Positions 41,310 through 51,625 of a stretch of 64,000 bases of DNA are shown here, in pieces (position 1 is the first letter of the stretch; each line of letters begins with the position of its first letter). Origin of the DNA: Zelonia costaricensis. Taxonomy: Eukaryota; Euglenozoa; Kinetoplastea; Trypanosomatida; Trypanosomatidae. The translations under genes and the position numbers were made by a program. The DNA is taken from the NCBI GenBank assembly GCA_030849075.1, contig JASAOO010003511.1, forward strand, positions 22,798 to 86,797, read 5' to 3'. Below the pieces are notes generated by a model. The model did no database searches, had not been told where the DNA came from, and saw only the letters and a program-made list of their open reading frames with translations.

Positions 41310-44300
41310 TCACCGACCGGAGAGGGAGACACCGGGGGCCGCTGTGGACGCTGCGGCGGCGCTCGCCAACGCGGCCTCGGCCACACGGCGCCGCGCCTCG
41401 TCCACGGCCTCCCGGAACTCCGCCAGCAGCGCGAGCTGCTCGACGGAGCCCTGCCGCACAAACGCGTTCTGGTACCACTGCGCCACAACCGTTGCGCTGG
41501 GTGGCACGATGACGCAGCACAGCCCGCTGAAGTGCACAAGACGGCAGTTGCGCGTAATCACCGGGGTGTCCGCGTAGTAGTGGTACGTGCGAGTCATGAG
41601 CAGCTCGATGAGTGTGCGCCGCAGCGCCGGCTCCTCCTCGGGGGTGGGCGCAACGACGTCGTAGTGCGCCGTGAGGGACTCCGCCTTGGGGCTGCTGTAG
41701 TAGCAGCCAATCGGGACGGCGTGGAAGCGGAACCGCGACGCGTTGGCGATGAAGGAGCCCAACCAGTCGACGACGATGGAGGCGGCGCACACGAGCCAGG
41801 ACACCTTCAAGAAGTAGCAGCAGTGTGCGTCGTACTGCTGCGGGAGGCTGACGTCGACGCTCATGAACCGCTCCTGCACGGGCACCTCAAACCCCATCGT
41901 GCGCCCCGTCACGCGGTCGACGACGTTGCGGGTGTCGAGGGTGAGCGGGTTGTCGTGGACGAGCACCACCTCCATGAGCGGCGGCGCCGGCGGGAACACC
42001 GACGGGGTTGTGGGCGACACGTCGAGGGAGACGCCGCTGTCGTGCGGCTTCCAGACCACCTTGCCATGCGTGGACAGGTGAATGGAGAAGCGGTAGCCAA
42101 TGAACCGGAAGAACTCCTCGTACGACGGCGGGTGGGCCGCGTCCTCGGGCAGCAGCACGACCGCGACCTCGCGGGATCGCAGCCACAGGTCCGGCCCACG
42201 CGGGATGTACGCCTCTGGCCGGTCCTGCAGCCAGCGGTCCAGCGATTCCCACGGGAAAGCGTTGCGCTCGCCGACCTGTGCCTCCATGTGCACCTCGCGC
42301 GTCGTGAACTCGTCCGCCAGGTAGTTCCACAGGAGGTAGCGGTAGCTGAGCATGTGCGTCACCTGCCCGTTGCTGTACATGCCGCGGTGCAGCATGCGCG
42401 TGACGGAGATCGTCTTTGCCGTCTCGCCGACTTTGAGCGTGTGGGTCTGGTGGCCCAGTGAAAGCTCAAGCCGCGCGTTCGGGGACGGGTCGGCGCGCGG
42501 CCACTGCGAGCCCGCCGCGAGTCCCGGACTGTCGACGACGATCTGGTACTGCTGCTGCAGGCGCTGCAACACGAACTCCAGCAGCCGACGACGCTCCTCG
42601 GCAGGGTCGGTGGGGCTCGCGACGGTGTACTGGTGCGGCGAGACGGTGTAGAAGCCTTCGCGTGGGTAGGCGGGCTTGCTGCCGTACACGGGCAGCAGCC
42701 GGCACGTGCACAGGCGCGTCCAGCTTGCGAGGTGCGGCGGCTCGGCGGCGATGTCGGGGTGCTTCCACTGCCACCGCCGCCGCAGCACCGTCGCGGTGCT
42801 CACACTCTCTGCGGACTGCGCGAGCACCGTCACCTCCTCCCGCTGCTCCTCCTCCACCCCCGGGCGGAGGGGGTTGACGGGCTTGATGGCAAACAGCAGG
42901 CTGTTGCGCAGCTGCACGAACCCCACCGTCACGGTCGTGCCCGGCATCAGCGGCACATCGTCGTGGTGCTGCACCTCCTCGCCGGCACAGCCGCCCACCT
43001 GCATCTGTGAGGCCGCAGCAGCGGCAGCGGGGTCCGTCGTGGAGGCTGTGGTGGGAGCGTGAGCCGCGCCGTCGCCCGCGCCCGCCATGGCCGTCAGGGA
43101 GGTGGTGGGTGGAGGAGGCGCCGGTGCGGGCACGAGGTGCACTGAGCCGCTGGGGGCTGGCTGCTCCGCACCGCTGCCCTCTTCCACCGCACCCATCGCG
43201 TCCGCCTCGCCACCACCGAGTGCGGATGCCGGTGTCGGCAGCGAGGTGGCGGCGACTGCGGCGGCGGCGGGGGAGCCTCGTCCTCTTCGCCCACGCGGCA
43301 GAAGCGGCGACCCGCCCCCGCTCCGCGCGCCGCTGCTGCCACTGCGGCCGGTGGTGGAGGAGCGACCGGCAGACGATGGCAGCGCTGTGGCCGCATCGAC
43401 CGGCCCGGAGGCGGGGGAGGAGGAGGCAACAGCCGGCACTGCGCTGCGGCCTGCGCCGTCCCAGTCGCCCCCGCTGCCCACGGCACGCGCCTCTTCCGTC
43501 GTCGTCGGCGGCGCCGTCTTGATCGCATCCGCAGAGACGCGGCGGTGGTGGTCGCCCACCGCCAGGGCGCCTGTGGGCAGGGGAAGCTCGCCGGCGTCAT
43601 GGATCGACGATGTCTGCCGTGACGCGGCCCCTTCAGCAGACCGCAGGGAGTGGCTGCCACTCGCCTCCTCACTCGCTCCGCCGAAGCCGGGCGGCCCGTG
43701 CTGGCGGCGGTGGCGGTGCGTGTTGTGGAACGGCGACGCCGGGGTGTCCGGACCGCGCAGCTCCAGAGCCTGCTCGCCGCCTTCGTCCACCGACCCCACG
43801 AACAGCTGCGGGAGGAAGCGCAGCAGGATCTCCTCTGAGGACTGGAAGTACACGCCGTTGTTGTGCGTCGGCAGGACGAGGGTGCGCCCGTCCGCCGTGA
43901 TGCCGCTGTGCGAGCGGCAGAACACCTCAGCGGAGCGGAAGTCTGACTGGAAGTGGTACGCCTCCCCCGTCGCGGCACCACCACCGCCGCTGCTGCTGAC
44001 CGCCGGTTCGCCCGCTGCCGGGCCGCTGCCGGTCGGTGCCGCCGTGGTCGCTTCCGTGAAGAGCGGAGGTGGGGACGTGCGCGGCGACCCTCCGCCCTCC
44101 TTGCGCCGCCCAAGGACGCCGCTGCTGCTGCTGCCGTCGTCGAGCCCGTGGGCGAGGGAGGCGGAGCTGTCCACCGTCAGCACCTCGTCGTTCGCGTCCT
44201 CGTCGTCGTCCTCCTCCGACACGAACTCGAGCGCCTCGTCAAGCGTCAGGCGGTCGTCGCGGCCGGTGAAGCAACTCATGAGCAGCGCCCAGTACTGGTC

Positions 44301-47300
44301 GTCCAGCAGCAGCCGCGGTGACCAGAAGGCACGCGGCAGCACTGCCGCGCTGATGGTCACCTCGAGGATGAGGTAGCCGTTGCGCAGGTCGCTGTCCACG
44401 ACGTTGCAGCCGCAGGAGACGGCATCGGCGCGGGTGCTGCTCGAGGGCTTGTGCCACCGCCGCGTCACCGGCTCCGCCGCCGCGCCATCTCCACTGTTGA
44501 GCTGGGGCGCAGACGCCGATCCCGCCACGGCGCTGGCAGCCACCGTCGCACTGGCAGCGGCCCCACTGCCGAGCGCACTCTCCCCAACGGCACCCTGCGG
44601 CCCTGCATCGCGCAGAGATGCGTGCCCGCGGCCAAGCAGCAGCGCCCCCGACGGAGACGAGCCCGCGCCGGTGCTGCTGGGGCCGCCACCGGCGGCAGTC
44701 GCAGACGCAGCTGGTGCCGCCCCACCCGGCACCGTGCCGCCGCCACTCGCCGCCGCTGCCGCTGACCCGACCCCCGCCGTCGCTCCTCCCACGGCAACGC
44801 CGCAGTCGTGGTGCGGCTTCGCGGCGTGCAAGCAGTACCACGTGCACGTCGCGTAGGGCACCGCGCTGCCGCCCATCACGTCGCGGTACACGTGACCGTC
44901 CTCCAGCCGCAGCTGCACCGCGCGCAGCCCCGTCGTCCCCGTCGGCATCATCGGCGCGAAGGCGGAGGTTGTGCTGCCGCCCACACCGGGCCCGGTGCCG
45001 GCTGCTGCGGCGGTGGCGGCGACGGACGTGACGATCGAGGTCGAGCTGGAGCGTGCGACGCTGCTGCCGTCCCGCCACGGGTTAGCACGGGCGTGGAGGC
45101 GGGCAGGGGTGTGGCGCCGGCCCAGCAGCGACGACGAGCCCGCGCTGCTGCGGACGGACTGCTCGAACGCGCCGAGGGAGTGGTACTCGGGGTGGGCTGT
45201 GGTCTTGTAGTCGAAGGAGCGGCTGATGTGCAGCGCCGGCTGGCCCCCGGTGGCGTAGTAGGTCGGGAGGCTGTTCGGGTGGCTCAGCCGGCCCCCACCA
45301 GAGGCCGAGGCCACCACAGCCATCATCGACGTGTGCGACGGCGCACCGCCGCTGCCGCCACCGGCGGAGAAGGAGTTGTGGCCGCCACGACGCAGCTGCA
45401 CAATGGAGCTGCGCGGCGCCACCTCGCTGCCCCATATGCCGCCTGCCGCGATCCCCGCCGTCGTCGTCGGGGACGAGCCGCTCAGCGCGTGCGCAGGGCT
45501 CACGTGACGCGACAGGGGCGGCGTCTGCGCCCGCACCGAGGTCGCCGGCGGGCCCGTGGCGGAGGCGGGAGCGGTGGTACGCGGCAGGACCCCCGTCGCT
45601 GCAGTCGGTGCGCGGTGCAGCCCGTGCAGCCCTGCTGCGTCGCGCCACCCCGCCAGCCCACCGACGCCGCCGCCGCCGCTCGGCATCGAGCTGTGCGTTG
45701 CCGTGGTGGGGGAGGCGAAAGCGCTGCTGCTCGCGGTGGTCGCACGCACCAGGAGCGGGCTGCTTCGGGCGACCGGCAGCGCACCGGCCGTGTACAACGG
45801 CGATGTCGGTGAGAGCAGCCGGCTCGCCACGCCGGCGGTCGCCTCGGGCGGCGCGGCCGGCGGGTGAAGCGGTAGCGGCCGGCGGGAGACCGGTGGTGCC
45901 GCGCCGGCACTCGAAATCAAGGCCCCCGCGTCCGCCATGCCGGGAAGCGCGGGAGACGGCACCGCCGCGGGCGGTGCAGCTGGTGTCACCACGCCGCCGT
46001 TGGCAGAGTAGCCCCAGCCCTCCATGCACCGCAGCGCCATCGCCCCGTGAGGGTGCACCGGTAGCGTCACCTCCGGCACCGGGTACGTGCGCAGACCCAG
46101 GCCTGGTATAAGCAGCGGCGGGCTGGCGGTTGCCGCAGACGCGAGCGCCGGCTCCGCTACTACCGCAGCAGCAGCAGCAGCGGCCGCGACAGCTGCTGCC
46201 GCTGCAGCCCGCATGTGCGCACCACCGCCGGTGCTGCTGTGGGCCTCTGCGCCGACGACGCCGCCGCTGCCGTCCTCCTCCCCGCCGTCGCCGCGGTCGC
46301 CGCGCGCACCGGCACTACCACCACCAGGGCTGCCGCGCAGCGTCCGTGGCTGGTACGAGCGGTCCGTCTGCGCGAACGCGGAGGCGGTGGGCAGCCCCGT
46401 CGGGGCGGCGTGGGTTGTAGGCCAGAGGGACTTTAGGGCGGCCATGACGGGGTGCTCCCGCTGCCAGCACTCCTTCGGCAACAGCTGAAACACCGTCTCG
46501 CCACCGCTCGTGTTGCTCAGCGATGCGTGGAAGAAGAAGACGGCGATCCACTCGGGGGTCTCGTAGTAGAGCTCCACCTCGCCTGCATCGCCAGCCGCCG
46601 TCGCCGCGCTGCGACCGCCGCTGCCGCGCCCGGCACGCGCGCCGGAGAGCACGCGACTGTGCAGGTGGTACTGCGAGCGCAGCGTGTCATCATCAGATGT
46701 GTACTCCAGCAGCGGTGTGACATGCAGCGGGGGCCGACCCACGCACACCACGTGCACCTTCTCCAGGCCCATGTCGTGCAGCCGCGCACACACAATCTGG
46801 ACGAGGCTGTTCGTCACTTGATAGAGGCCTTTGCCGGCCGACAAGATCGTCACGGCATGGCCGCAGAGAGTCAGGTGCCGGTCCATGTAGTGATGCGTGG
46901 ACCGCTCGAGCAGGATGCTAAGCGCCTCCAGCGTGTTCGACTGCTTCGCGTTTACGAACAGGCGCTTCGCAGACAGGCCAGCGATGTACTGCTGCCGTGC
47001 CCGCACGTAGGCATCAAAGCTCGCGTCTGCAGCCGCGGCGTCGTCGTCGCCCGTGCCGCGCACCCCCACTGGGGTTGCGCCTACGCTGAAGGTGCTCTCG
47101 CGGTACGCGCGCACTTCGGCCTCCAGCTGCTGCCACGCGCACGCGCGCACCTCGCGCAGCACGCGGTCCACCAGCGCCTCGCAGTGCATGCGAACCTCCT
47201 CCACAATGTCCACGCTACTGCGCAGCTCGCGCGGCAGCTCCAGCAGGTGGAAGACGTCGCTGTGCCGCCCGAACTGGAACTCCTTCTGCAGCCGACCCGT

Positions 47301-48992
47301 GAAGACGACACGCACCAGCGGCGATGCCTTGCGCTTCGGCAGCTGCTTCAGCAGCAGCTCGCTAAGAAACTTGCGGATGGCCAGGGTGAGGGCAATGCGG
47401 CCGTCCATGGTCGTCTCCCACATCTCCCGCGAGAGCTCGAGCAGCACGTAGTGCACCGGCGACAGGGACTGGAAGTTGATGCGCGTGGTCGGCAGCACCA
47501 CGCCGCAGCCGACCCGCACATACGACGCGGGAGTCGGGCCGCCGGGGCCGGCGTGGTTGAGGGAGCCGGCCCCCGCCGTGCCAGGCCCTGCGCCGGCAAC
47601 CCCGCCCACCCCGGACGCGGTGGTCGGTTGCGGGACAGGCATCGCAGCAGCCGCAGCGGCAGACCCGCTGCTCGCGGTGTGGGCCACCGCCTGCAGCATC
47701 TCCCGCACTCGAATTCGAAACCCGCAGAGGTGTGTCTCTTCGCCTTCGTAGAGGATGCGCTCTCGCAAGGCTTCCGAGATGAGGAACATGTCCGAGCGGC
47801 TGAGGTACTGGTTGTCGACCGTCACCTCCACGTGGGAGAGGCCGTAGCGCTCCTGCACCTCCTGGTACGAGGAAAGGATGCGGGCCATGATCTTGCCCTT
47901 GGCCACCTCGTTGATCAGCGCACACTTGGAGGTGAGGGACTGGTTGACGCTGATGGCGCCGTTCGCGTGGCTGACCTCCTTGTCGTTGAAGGCCATGGCT
48001 CGGCAGATCCACCCGCCCGAGGGGTGCATGAGGGAAGAGGCGCCACCACCGCCAGTGCTGCTGCCCGCAGCGCCCGCACCGCTACTGCCGGCCGCAGCAG
48101 CAGCACCGCCACTCGCAGCTGTTGCACTGCCGCCGCTTGAGGTGGCGCCGCCCGTGGGCACAGACCCACTACCGGCACTGCCCGCACCACCGCCGCCGGG
48201 CTGCGTGGCGCCGACGTGGTGGCTGGGGACGCCACCGATGCCGTTGCTGGAGGGCCCGGCGCCGGCGTGGCGCGGCGAGGACGGGAAGCCGCCGGTGGAG
48301 GGGCTGCTGCACATGCGCGGCGATGCGTCGCCGTTCCGCGAGAGCCCCGCCGGGCTCACCGTTGCGTGGCCGCTCGTCGTGCTGCTGTTGGCCCCCGCGA
48401 AGCTCCCCGTGGACGTGGGGGACATGAAGGAGGACTGGACCATGAGGTCCACGTAGGAGTTGTGGTTCACAGACACGTTGCTCTGCGAGCGCCCCGGGAG
48501 GCCGCGGAAGCTGGCGGTCGTGCCCTCGCCGGTGCTGCTCGTCAGCGGGCTGCCCGGGGGCAGTGGCGCGTGCCCCGTCCCGTTGCCGCCGCCGCCGCTG
48601 GTGTGTGTCGGATGCAGTGGCGCAGGCACAAAGCACGGGCGCAGCTCCACAATCGCCTCCACCAGCGACTGCACGCTCTCCGTCGAGGACGCCCTCGCCC
48701 GGGCGGCTGCGGCCGCCGCGGCCACCAACGCCGTAGCGAGCCGGCGCCCCTCGTGCGGACTCGTGGCCGCCAGCGGAGGTGCCCGCGTGGCGGCGCCGGC
48801 TGCCGTCGCGCCGGCGGTGGACGCCGAGGACGGGTTGGCGAGGTTGAAGTTCTTAGGGCAGAAGAGAAACGCGGCCTTGGACAGGGCGTCGCTGTGCGTG
48901 CGGAACACCAGCGAGACAGGCGCGTCGCTGCCCTGCGCCACGCTGGGCTGGTGACTGTGCCGCTGCTGTCGCCGCAAGCTCGCACCCTTCAT
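41310..48992 (-). CDS. Iml1/DEPDC5-like GATOR1 (SEACIT) subunit
   Basis: Iml1/DEPDC5 is the largest subunit of GATOR1, which in yeast and animals is the GTPase-activating complex that inhibits TORC1 on the lysosome/vacuole when amino acids are scarce. The predicted protein has 2560 residues from ATG 48992 (MKGASLRRQQ); the longer frame starts at GTG. Family blocks are SLVFRTHSDALSKAAFLFCP (about 30-50), ISVNQSLTSKCALINEV (about 345), VEVTVDNQYLSRSDMFLISE, LSREMWETTMDGRIALTLAI, and NTLEALSILLERSTHHYMDR (about 685) leading into IVCARLHDMGLEKVHVVCVG. Residues about 800-2050 are Ser/Gly/Ala/Pro-rich. The conserved C-terminal part resumes with SVTRMLHRGMYSNGQVTHML (about 2195) and ends near FSGLCCVIVPPSATVV. 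No DEP domain was recognised by eye. The assignment rests on the N-terminal Iml1 domain. Confidence 0.88.
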   Translation of the reverse strand: MKGASLRRQQRHSHQPSVAQGSDAPVSLVFRTHSDALSKAAFLFCPKNFNLANPSSASTAGATAAGAATRAPPLAATSPHEGRRLATALVAAAAAAARARASSTESVQSLVEAIVELRPCFVPAPLHPTHTSGGGGNGTGHAPLPPGSPLTSSTGEGTTASFRGLPGRSQSNVSVNHNSYVDLMVQSSFMSPTSTGSFAGANSSTTSGHATVSPAGLSRNGDASPRMCSSPSTGGFPSSPRHAGAGPSSNGIGGVPSHHVGATQPGGGGAGSAGSGSVPTGGATSSGGSATAASGGAAAAAGSSGAGAAGSSTGGGGASSLMHPSGGWICRAMAFNDKEVSHANGAISVNQSLTSKCALINEVAKGKIMARILSSYQEVQERYGLSHVEVTVDNQYLSRSDMFLISEALRERILYEGEETHLCGFRIRVREMLQAVAHTASSGSAAAAAAMPVPQPTTASGVGGVAGAGPGTAGAGSLNHAGPGGPTPASYVRVGCGVVLPTTRINFQSLSPVHYVLLELSREMWETTMDGRIALTLAIRKFLSELLLKQLPKRKASPLVRVVFTGRLQKEFQFGRHSDVFHLLELPRELRSSVDIVEEVRMHCEALVDRVLREVRACAWQQLEAEVRAYRESTFSVGATPVGVRGTGDDDAAAADASFDAYVRARQQYIAGLSAKRLFVNAKQSNTLEALSILLERSTHHYMDRHLTLCGHAVTILSAGKGLYQVTNSLVQIVCARLHDMGLEKVHVVCVGRPPLHVTPLLEYTSDDDTLRSQYHLHSRVLSGARAGRGSGGRSAATAAGDAGEVELYYETPEWIAVFFFHASLSNTSGGETVFQLLPKECWQREHPVMAALKSLWPTTHAAPTGLPTASAFAQTDRSYQPRTLRGSPGGGSAGARGDRGDGGEEDGSGGVVGAEAHSSTGGGAHMRAAAAAAVAAAAAAAAVVAEPALASAATASPPLLIPGLGLRTYPVPEVTLPVHPHGAMALRCMEGWGYSANGGVVTPAAPPAAVPSPALPGMADAGALISSAGAAPPVSRRPLPLHPPAAPPEATAGVASRLLSPTSPLYTAGALPVARSSPLLVRATTASSSAFASPTTATHSSMPSGGGGVGGLAGWRDAAGLHGLHRAPTAATGVLPRTTAPASATGPPATSVRAQTPPLSRHVSPAHALSGSSPTTTAGIAAGGIWGSEVAPRSSIVQLRRGGHNSFSAGGGSGGAPSHTSMMAVVASASGGGRLSHPNSLPTYYATGGQPALHISRSFDYKTTAHPEYHSLGAFEQSVRSSAGSSSLLGRRHTPARLHARANPWRDGSSVARSSSTSIVTSVAATAAAAGTGPGVGGSTTSAFAPMMPTGTTGLRAVQLRLEDGHVYRDVMGGSAVPYATCTWYCLHAAKPHHDCGVAVGGATAGVGSAAAAASGGGTVPGGAAPAASATAAGGGPSSTGAGSSPSGALLLGRGHASLRDAGPQGAVGESALGSGAAASATVAASAVAGSASAPQLNSGDGAAAEPVTRRWHKPSSSTRADAVSCGCNVVDSDLRNGYLILEVTISAAVLPRAFWSPRLLLDDQYWALLMSCFTGRDDRLTLDEALEFVSEEDDDEDANDEVLTVDSSASLAHGLDDGSSSSGVLGRRKEGGGSPRTSPPPLFTEATTAAPTGSGPAAGEPAVSSSGGGGAATGEAYHFQSDFRSAEVFCRSHSGITADGRTLVLPTHNNGVYFQSSEEILLRFLPQLFVGSVDEGGEQALELRGPDTPASPFHNTHRHRRQHGPPGFGGASEEASGSHSLRSAEGAASRQTSSIHDAGELPLPTGALAVGDHHRRVSADAIKTAPPTTTEEARAVGSGGDWDGAGRSAVPAVASSSPASGPVDAATALPSSAGRSSTTGRSGSSGARSGGGSPLLPRGRRGRGSPAAAAVAATSLPTPASALGGGEADAMGAVEEGSGAEQPAPSGSVHLVPAPAPPPPTTSLTAMAGAGDGAAHAPTTASTTDPAAAAAASQMQVGGCAGEEVQHHDDVPLMPGTTVTVGFVQLRNSLLFAIKPVNPLRPGVEEEQREEVTVLAQSAESVSTATVLRRRWQWKHPDIAAEPPHLASWTRLCTCRLLPVYGSKPAYPREGFYTVSPHQYTVASPTDPAEERRRLLEFVLQRLQQQYQIVVDSPGLAAGSQWPRADPSPNARLELSLGHQTHTLKVGETAKTISVTRMLHRGMYSNGQVTHMLSYRYLLWNYLADEFTTREVHMEAQVGERNAFPWESLDRWLQDRPEAYIPRGPDLWLRSREVAVVLLPEDAAHPPSYEEFFRFIGYRFSIHLSTHGKVVWKPHDSGVSLDVSPTTPSVFPPAPPLMEVVLVHDNPLTLDTRNVVDRVTGRTMGFEVPVQERFMSVDVSLPQQYDAHCCYFLKVSWLVCAASIVVDWLGSFIANASRFRFHAVPIGCYYSSPKAESLTAHYDVVAPTPEEEPALRRTLIELLMTRTYHYYADTPVITRNCRLVHFSGLCCVIVPPSATVVAQWYQNAFVRQGSVEQLALLAEFREAVDEARRRVAEAALASAAAASTAAPGVSLSGR

Positions 48993-50069
48993 GGTGGTGG
49001 CGGAATGGATGAGGGGGGGGAAGGGAGGCGGACGAGTCGGATCGCGGAGAAGCGATCGTTGTGAAAGAAGAGAAGAGAGATAAAGCACGGCGTCAGGGTG
49101 TGTGTGTGCAGATGGTGCGCGCACCGATGCACTCCTACCGCTCCGTCCGCCACCGACACCGCAAACGTGTGAAGCTGCGGCGAGGTGTGGGGGTGAGGAG
49201 GGGTAGGGGGAGGGGGGGGGTCGCTACGGAATCAAGAAGAAGAGAAGCGCACAAGGCAGTCGCCAAGTCGTGTGGCGCTTTGATGCACCGCGGGCGGATG
49301 GCGGCAGCGACGGCGGCGGCGGCGGCGGCGCAGCACGGCGGACTGCACTTGTCCGGAGGAGTAAAAAGCCAATAAAAAAAGGTGCGTACACCGGTGGATC
49401 GAGTGCTGGATGGTTGCATGGAAGTGTATCACAAATGCGTGTGTGTGTGTATGTGTGCGTGTGTGTGTGTTTGCAGATCGCACGAGAGAGGGACGGAGAC
49501 AGGGGCAGGATGAAGCGGGTCCACGTGTGCGTGTGTGCTCGCCCAGCGCACGGCGAGGCCGGCATCCAACAGCGACGATTCTCGCAAGCTGACAGAATCG
49601 CACACGCGCGAACGTCAGATCCGTGCGGGACGACGCAGATCCAGCTGCCAAGTGCACCTTCAGACGCACTTCCGCTTCGTTTCTTGTTCAGCCACTCAAC
49701 GTACGCGCACGCTCTTGTGCGCATCAACACACACACACACAATAAAAGGGAGTTCAACGCGCCGCATCCGCGTGTCGCTGGAACGGCGGAACACAGGCGC
49801 GCGGTCTCAAATCTACGAAACGCATAAGGCGACGTCTAGTCCACACCCACACGCACACGTCAGCAGCGCCGCGAAGAGCACCTGCGTGTGGGGTGTGGCG
49901 GGAAAGCATGTGGGGAGCAGGAGAACCGGCAGAAGCCGTCGCACGAGTAACGGCTGCAGACAACCTCTCTCCCCCCACCCCCACCCCCACCCCTCCAACC
50001 CACCCCTCTACCGCCGCGCCTTGTGGCCCGCTACAGCGATGGACCTCTTGCCATCGTCCACCGGCAGCA
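48993..50069. other. Intergenic spacer, zinc-ribbon gene to Iml1
   Basis: About 1.1 kb. On the coding strand there is no AG from the Iml1 ATG back to 49132, so splicing must occur further up. Candidate acceptors are at 49176-49175 (CACACCTCGCCGCAG) and about 49214-49213 (TTCTTGATTCCGTAG). TG and CA runs lie near 49439-49471 and 49729-49741. No gene is seen. Confidence 0.5.
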
Positions 50070-50822
50070 TCACAGTTGCTGGAGGAGTGAGGCACGCAGC
50101 CGCTCCCGCAACACTCGCTGATGCTCGTCACTGCTCAAGCCTGAGGCCGCCTCGGGTGGTGGGATGGCTTGCACACGCGTGTCGCGCAGCCACGGCACCG
50201 TGGCGCCCATGTAGACCCCCGCCAGTCGGCACGAGCCGAAGGCTTCTGCAGCGTGGGAGTCGAGGTTCACCTCGCTGTCCCAGCTGCGGGAGTGGCGCGG
50301 CAGGGTGTGCGAGCTGCGCGGCGGTGGCGGTGCCGTCACCAGGGCAGGATCGTCCCCGGCGGCGGCGGTGGTCGCAGTGGACCACCCGTGGGTAGGCGTG
50401 GCAGGGGCGGGAGTGTCTGTGGGCCGCACGATGGACGGGGAGCGGGTGCCAGGAGCGGTGCCGCTGCTGGCGGTAGCGCGGCTTTTGCTGCGGCGATCAG
50501 GGTGTGCATCGTGGAGGCCGGCTTGTGTGGGCCGGCGTGAGGACCGCAGCCGCGCGAACGCCGCTTCGTGCTCTTGTGCGAGGGCACGCAACGCGGTCAG
50601 CACTGCGTCAACTGTGACGACAGGCGGGGCCGCATGGGCACCCACGCTGGGCGCTGTAGCGTTCGAGACCGGCATCGGCGCCCCGCAGGTGACGCAGAAG
50701 CGCACGAGCGGCGGCGGGTGACGGCTCACGGGCTCCGGGCTGGGGTGCGCCTCATCGAGTGGAGACACGGAGAGCAGGAGGCACGCCGGGGTGCCGCAGC
50801 AGGCGCACGTCGCGAGCTGCAT
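50070..50822 (-). CDS. Small zinc-ribbon protein, possibly ZNRD2/SSSCA1-like
   Basis: The predicted protein has 250 residues from ATG 50822. Two CxxC pairs, Cys6-x2-Cys9 (TCACCGTPAC) and Cys43-x2-Cys46 (RFCVTCGAPM), would form a single zinc ribbon. A helix follows (VDAVLTALRALAQEHEAAFA, about 68-88), then a long Ser/Pro/Thr-rich middle and a C-terminal helix (DEHQRVLRERLRASLLQQL). A leading zinc ribbon, disordered middle and C-terminal helix resemble the Sjogren syndrome/scleroderma autoantigen 1 (ZNRD2) family, but similarity is limited to layout and Cys spacing, so I keep this tentative. The function is unknown. Confidence 0.7.
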   Translation of the reverse strand: MQLATCACCGTPACLLLSVSPLDEAHPSPEPVSRHPPPLVRFCVTCGAPMPVSNATAPSVGAHAAPPVVTVDAVLTALRALAQEHEAAFARLRSSRRPTQAGLHDAHPDRRSKSRATASSGTAPGTRSPSIVRPTDTPAPATPTHGWSTATTAAAGDDPALVTAPPPPRSSHTLPRHSRSWDSEVNLDSHAAEAFGSCRLAGVYMGATVPWLRDTRVQAIPPPEAASGLSSDEHQRVLRERLRASLLQQL

Positions 50823-51625
50823 GCGTGATGCCGCGAGAAGTGTGGGTAGGGGTGGGAGGTGGAGCCTGTAGTGGTGGTGGCGGTGTGCGTGCGTGTGGTG
50901 GGTAAAGGGGAGAGGGGAGGAGGGGTATGGAAAGCCAGAGACGACCTGTGCGTGTCCCCGGACCTCATGTACGGTCCGCTGGTCCTTGTAGTTGATGTGG
51001 TTGTTGTATTTGCGTGCGAAGAGTGATTCATGGGCCAAACAGAGACGGAGAGTTGATGTGCCATGCCATGATGCGGGCGTGCTGTTGCCTGACGGAAGCT
51101 GATGTGGTGCAGATGTGTGCGTCGACGCCTCACTCCGCACTCGCCTAGCAGCGTGAGAAATGTGTTGCAGCAGATGGTGCTGATGAGGCCGATGCACCAA
51201 CACGTGCACACACGCACAGTCTCACGCACGCACACACACACAGTTGCGGAGAAGCACACGCATGTAACCTCGCGATGCTCGCTGCGCCGCCCTTCCCATC
51301 CTGCATTCTTCCCTCCCCCCTCCTGTGGGGGGAGGGGGGTAGCCCTCTTGTCCCTGTTCTCGTTGTTGGTCGCTTGGGGTGTATCCAGCTGGGCGCTGCC
51401 GGGTAGGAGACCCGTTGAGCCCTAGTGCCAGTGCGATAGAGAGAGAAGGGTGCCGCCACACGTGACAGCTGCGTGGCAGCGCCCTCTATACAGCCGCCCT
51501 CCGCTCGACAACAGAAAAAACGCTGCAGCGGAATCCGAGGCACACACACACATACCCTCCGCCCACCCATGTGGACGGCTCGGTGACAGCCACGCACAGC
51601 TTCTTTGCCCGCCACCGCCATCTAG
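50823..51625. other. Intergenic spacer, TRPML-like channel to zinc-ribbon gene
   Basis: About 0.8 kb containing the acceptor above and CA runs near 51231-51242 and 51541-51552. No gene is seen. Confidence 0.6.
50866..50927 (-). promoter_or_regulatory. Candidate spliced-leader acceptor, zinc-ribbon gene
   Basis: The coding strand has CCCCTCCTCCCCTCTCCCCT at about 50925-50906, then an A-poor stretch ending CACTACAG, with the AG at 50867-50866. The resulting 5' UTR would be about 43 bases. Confidence 0.6.
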
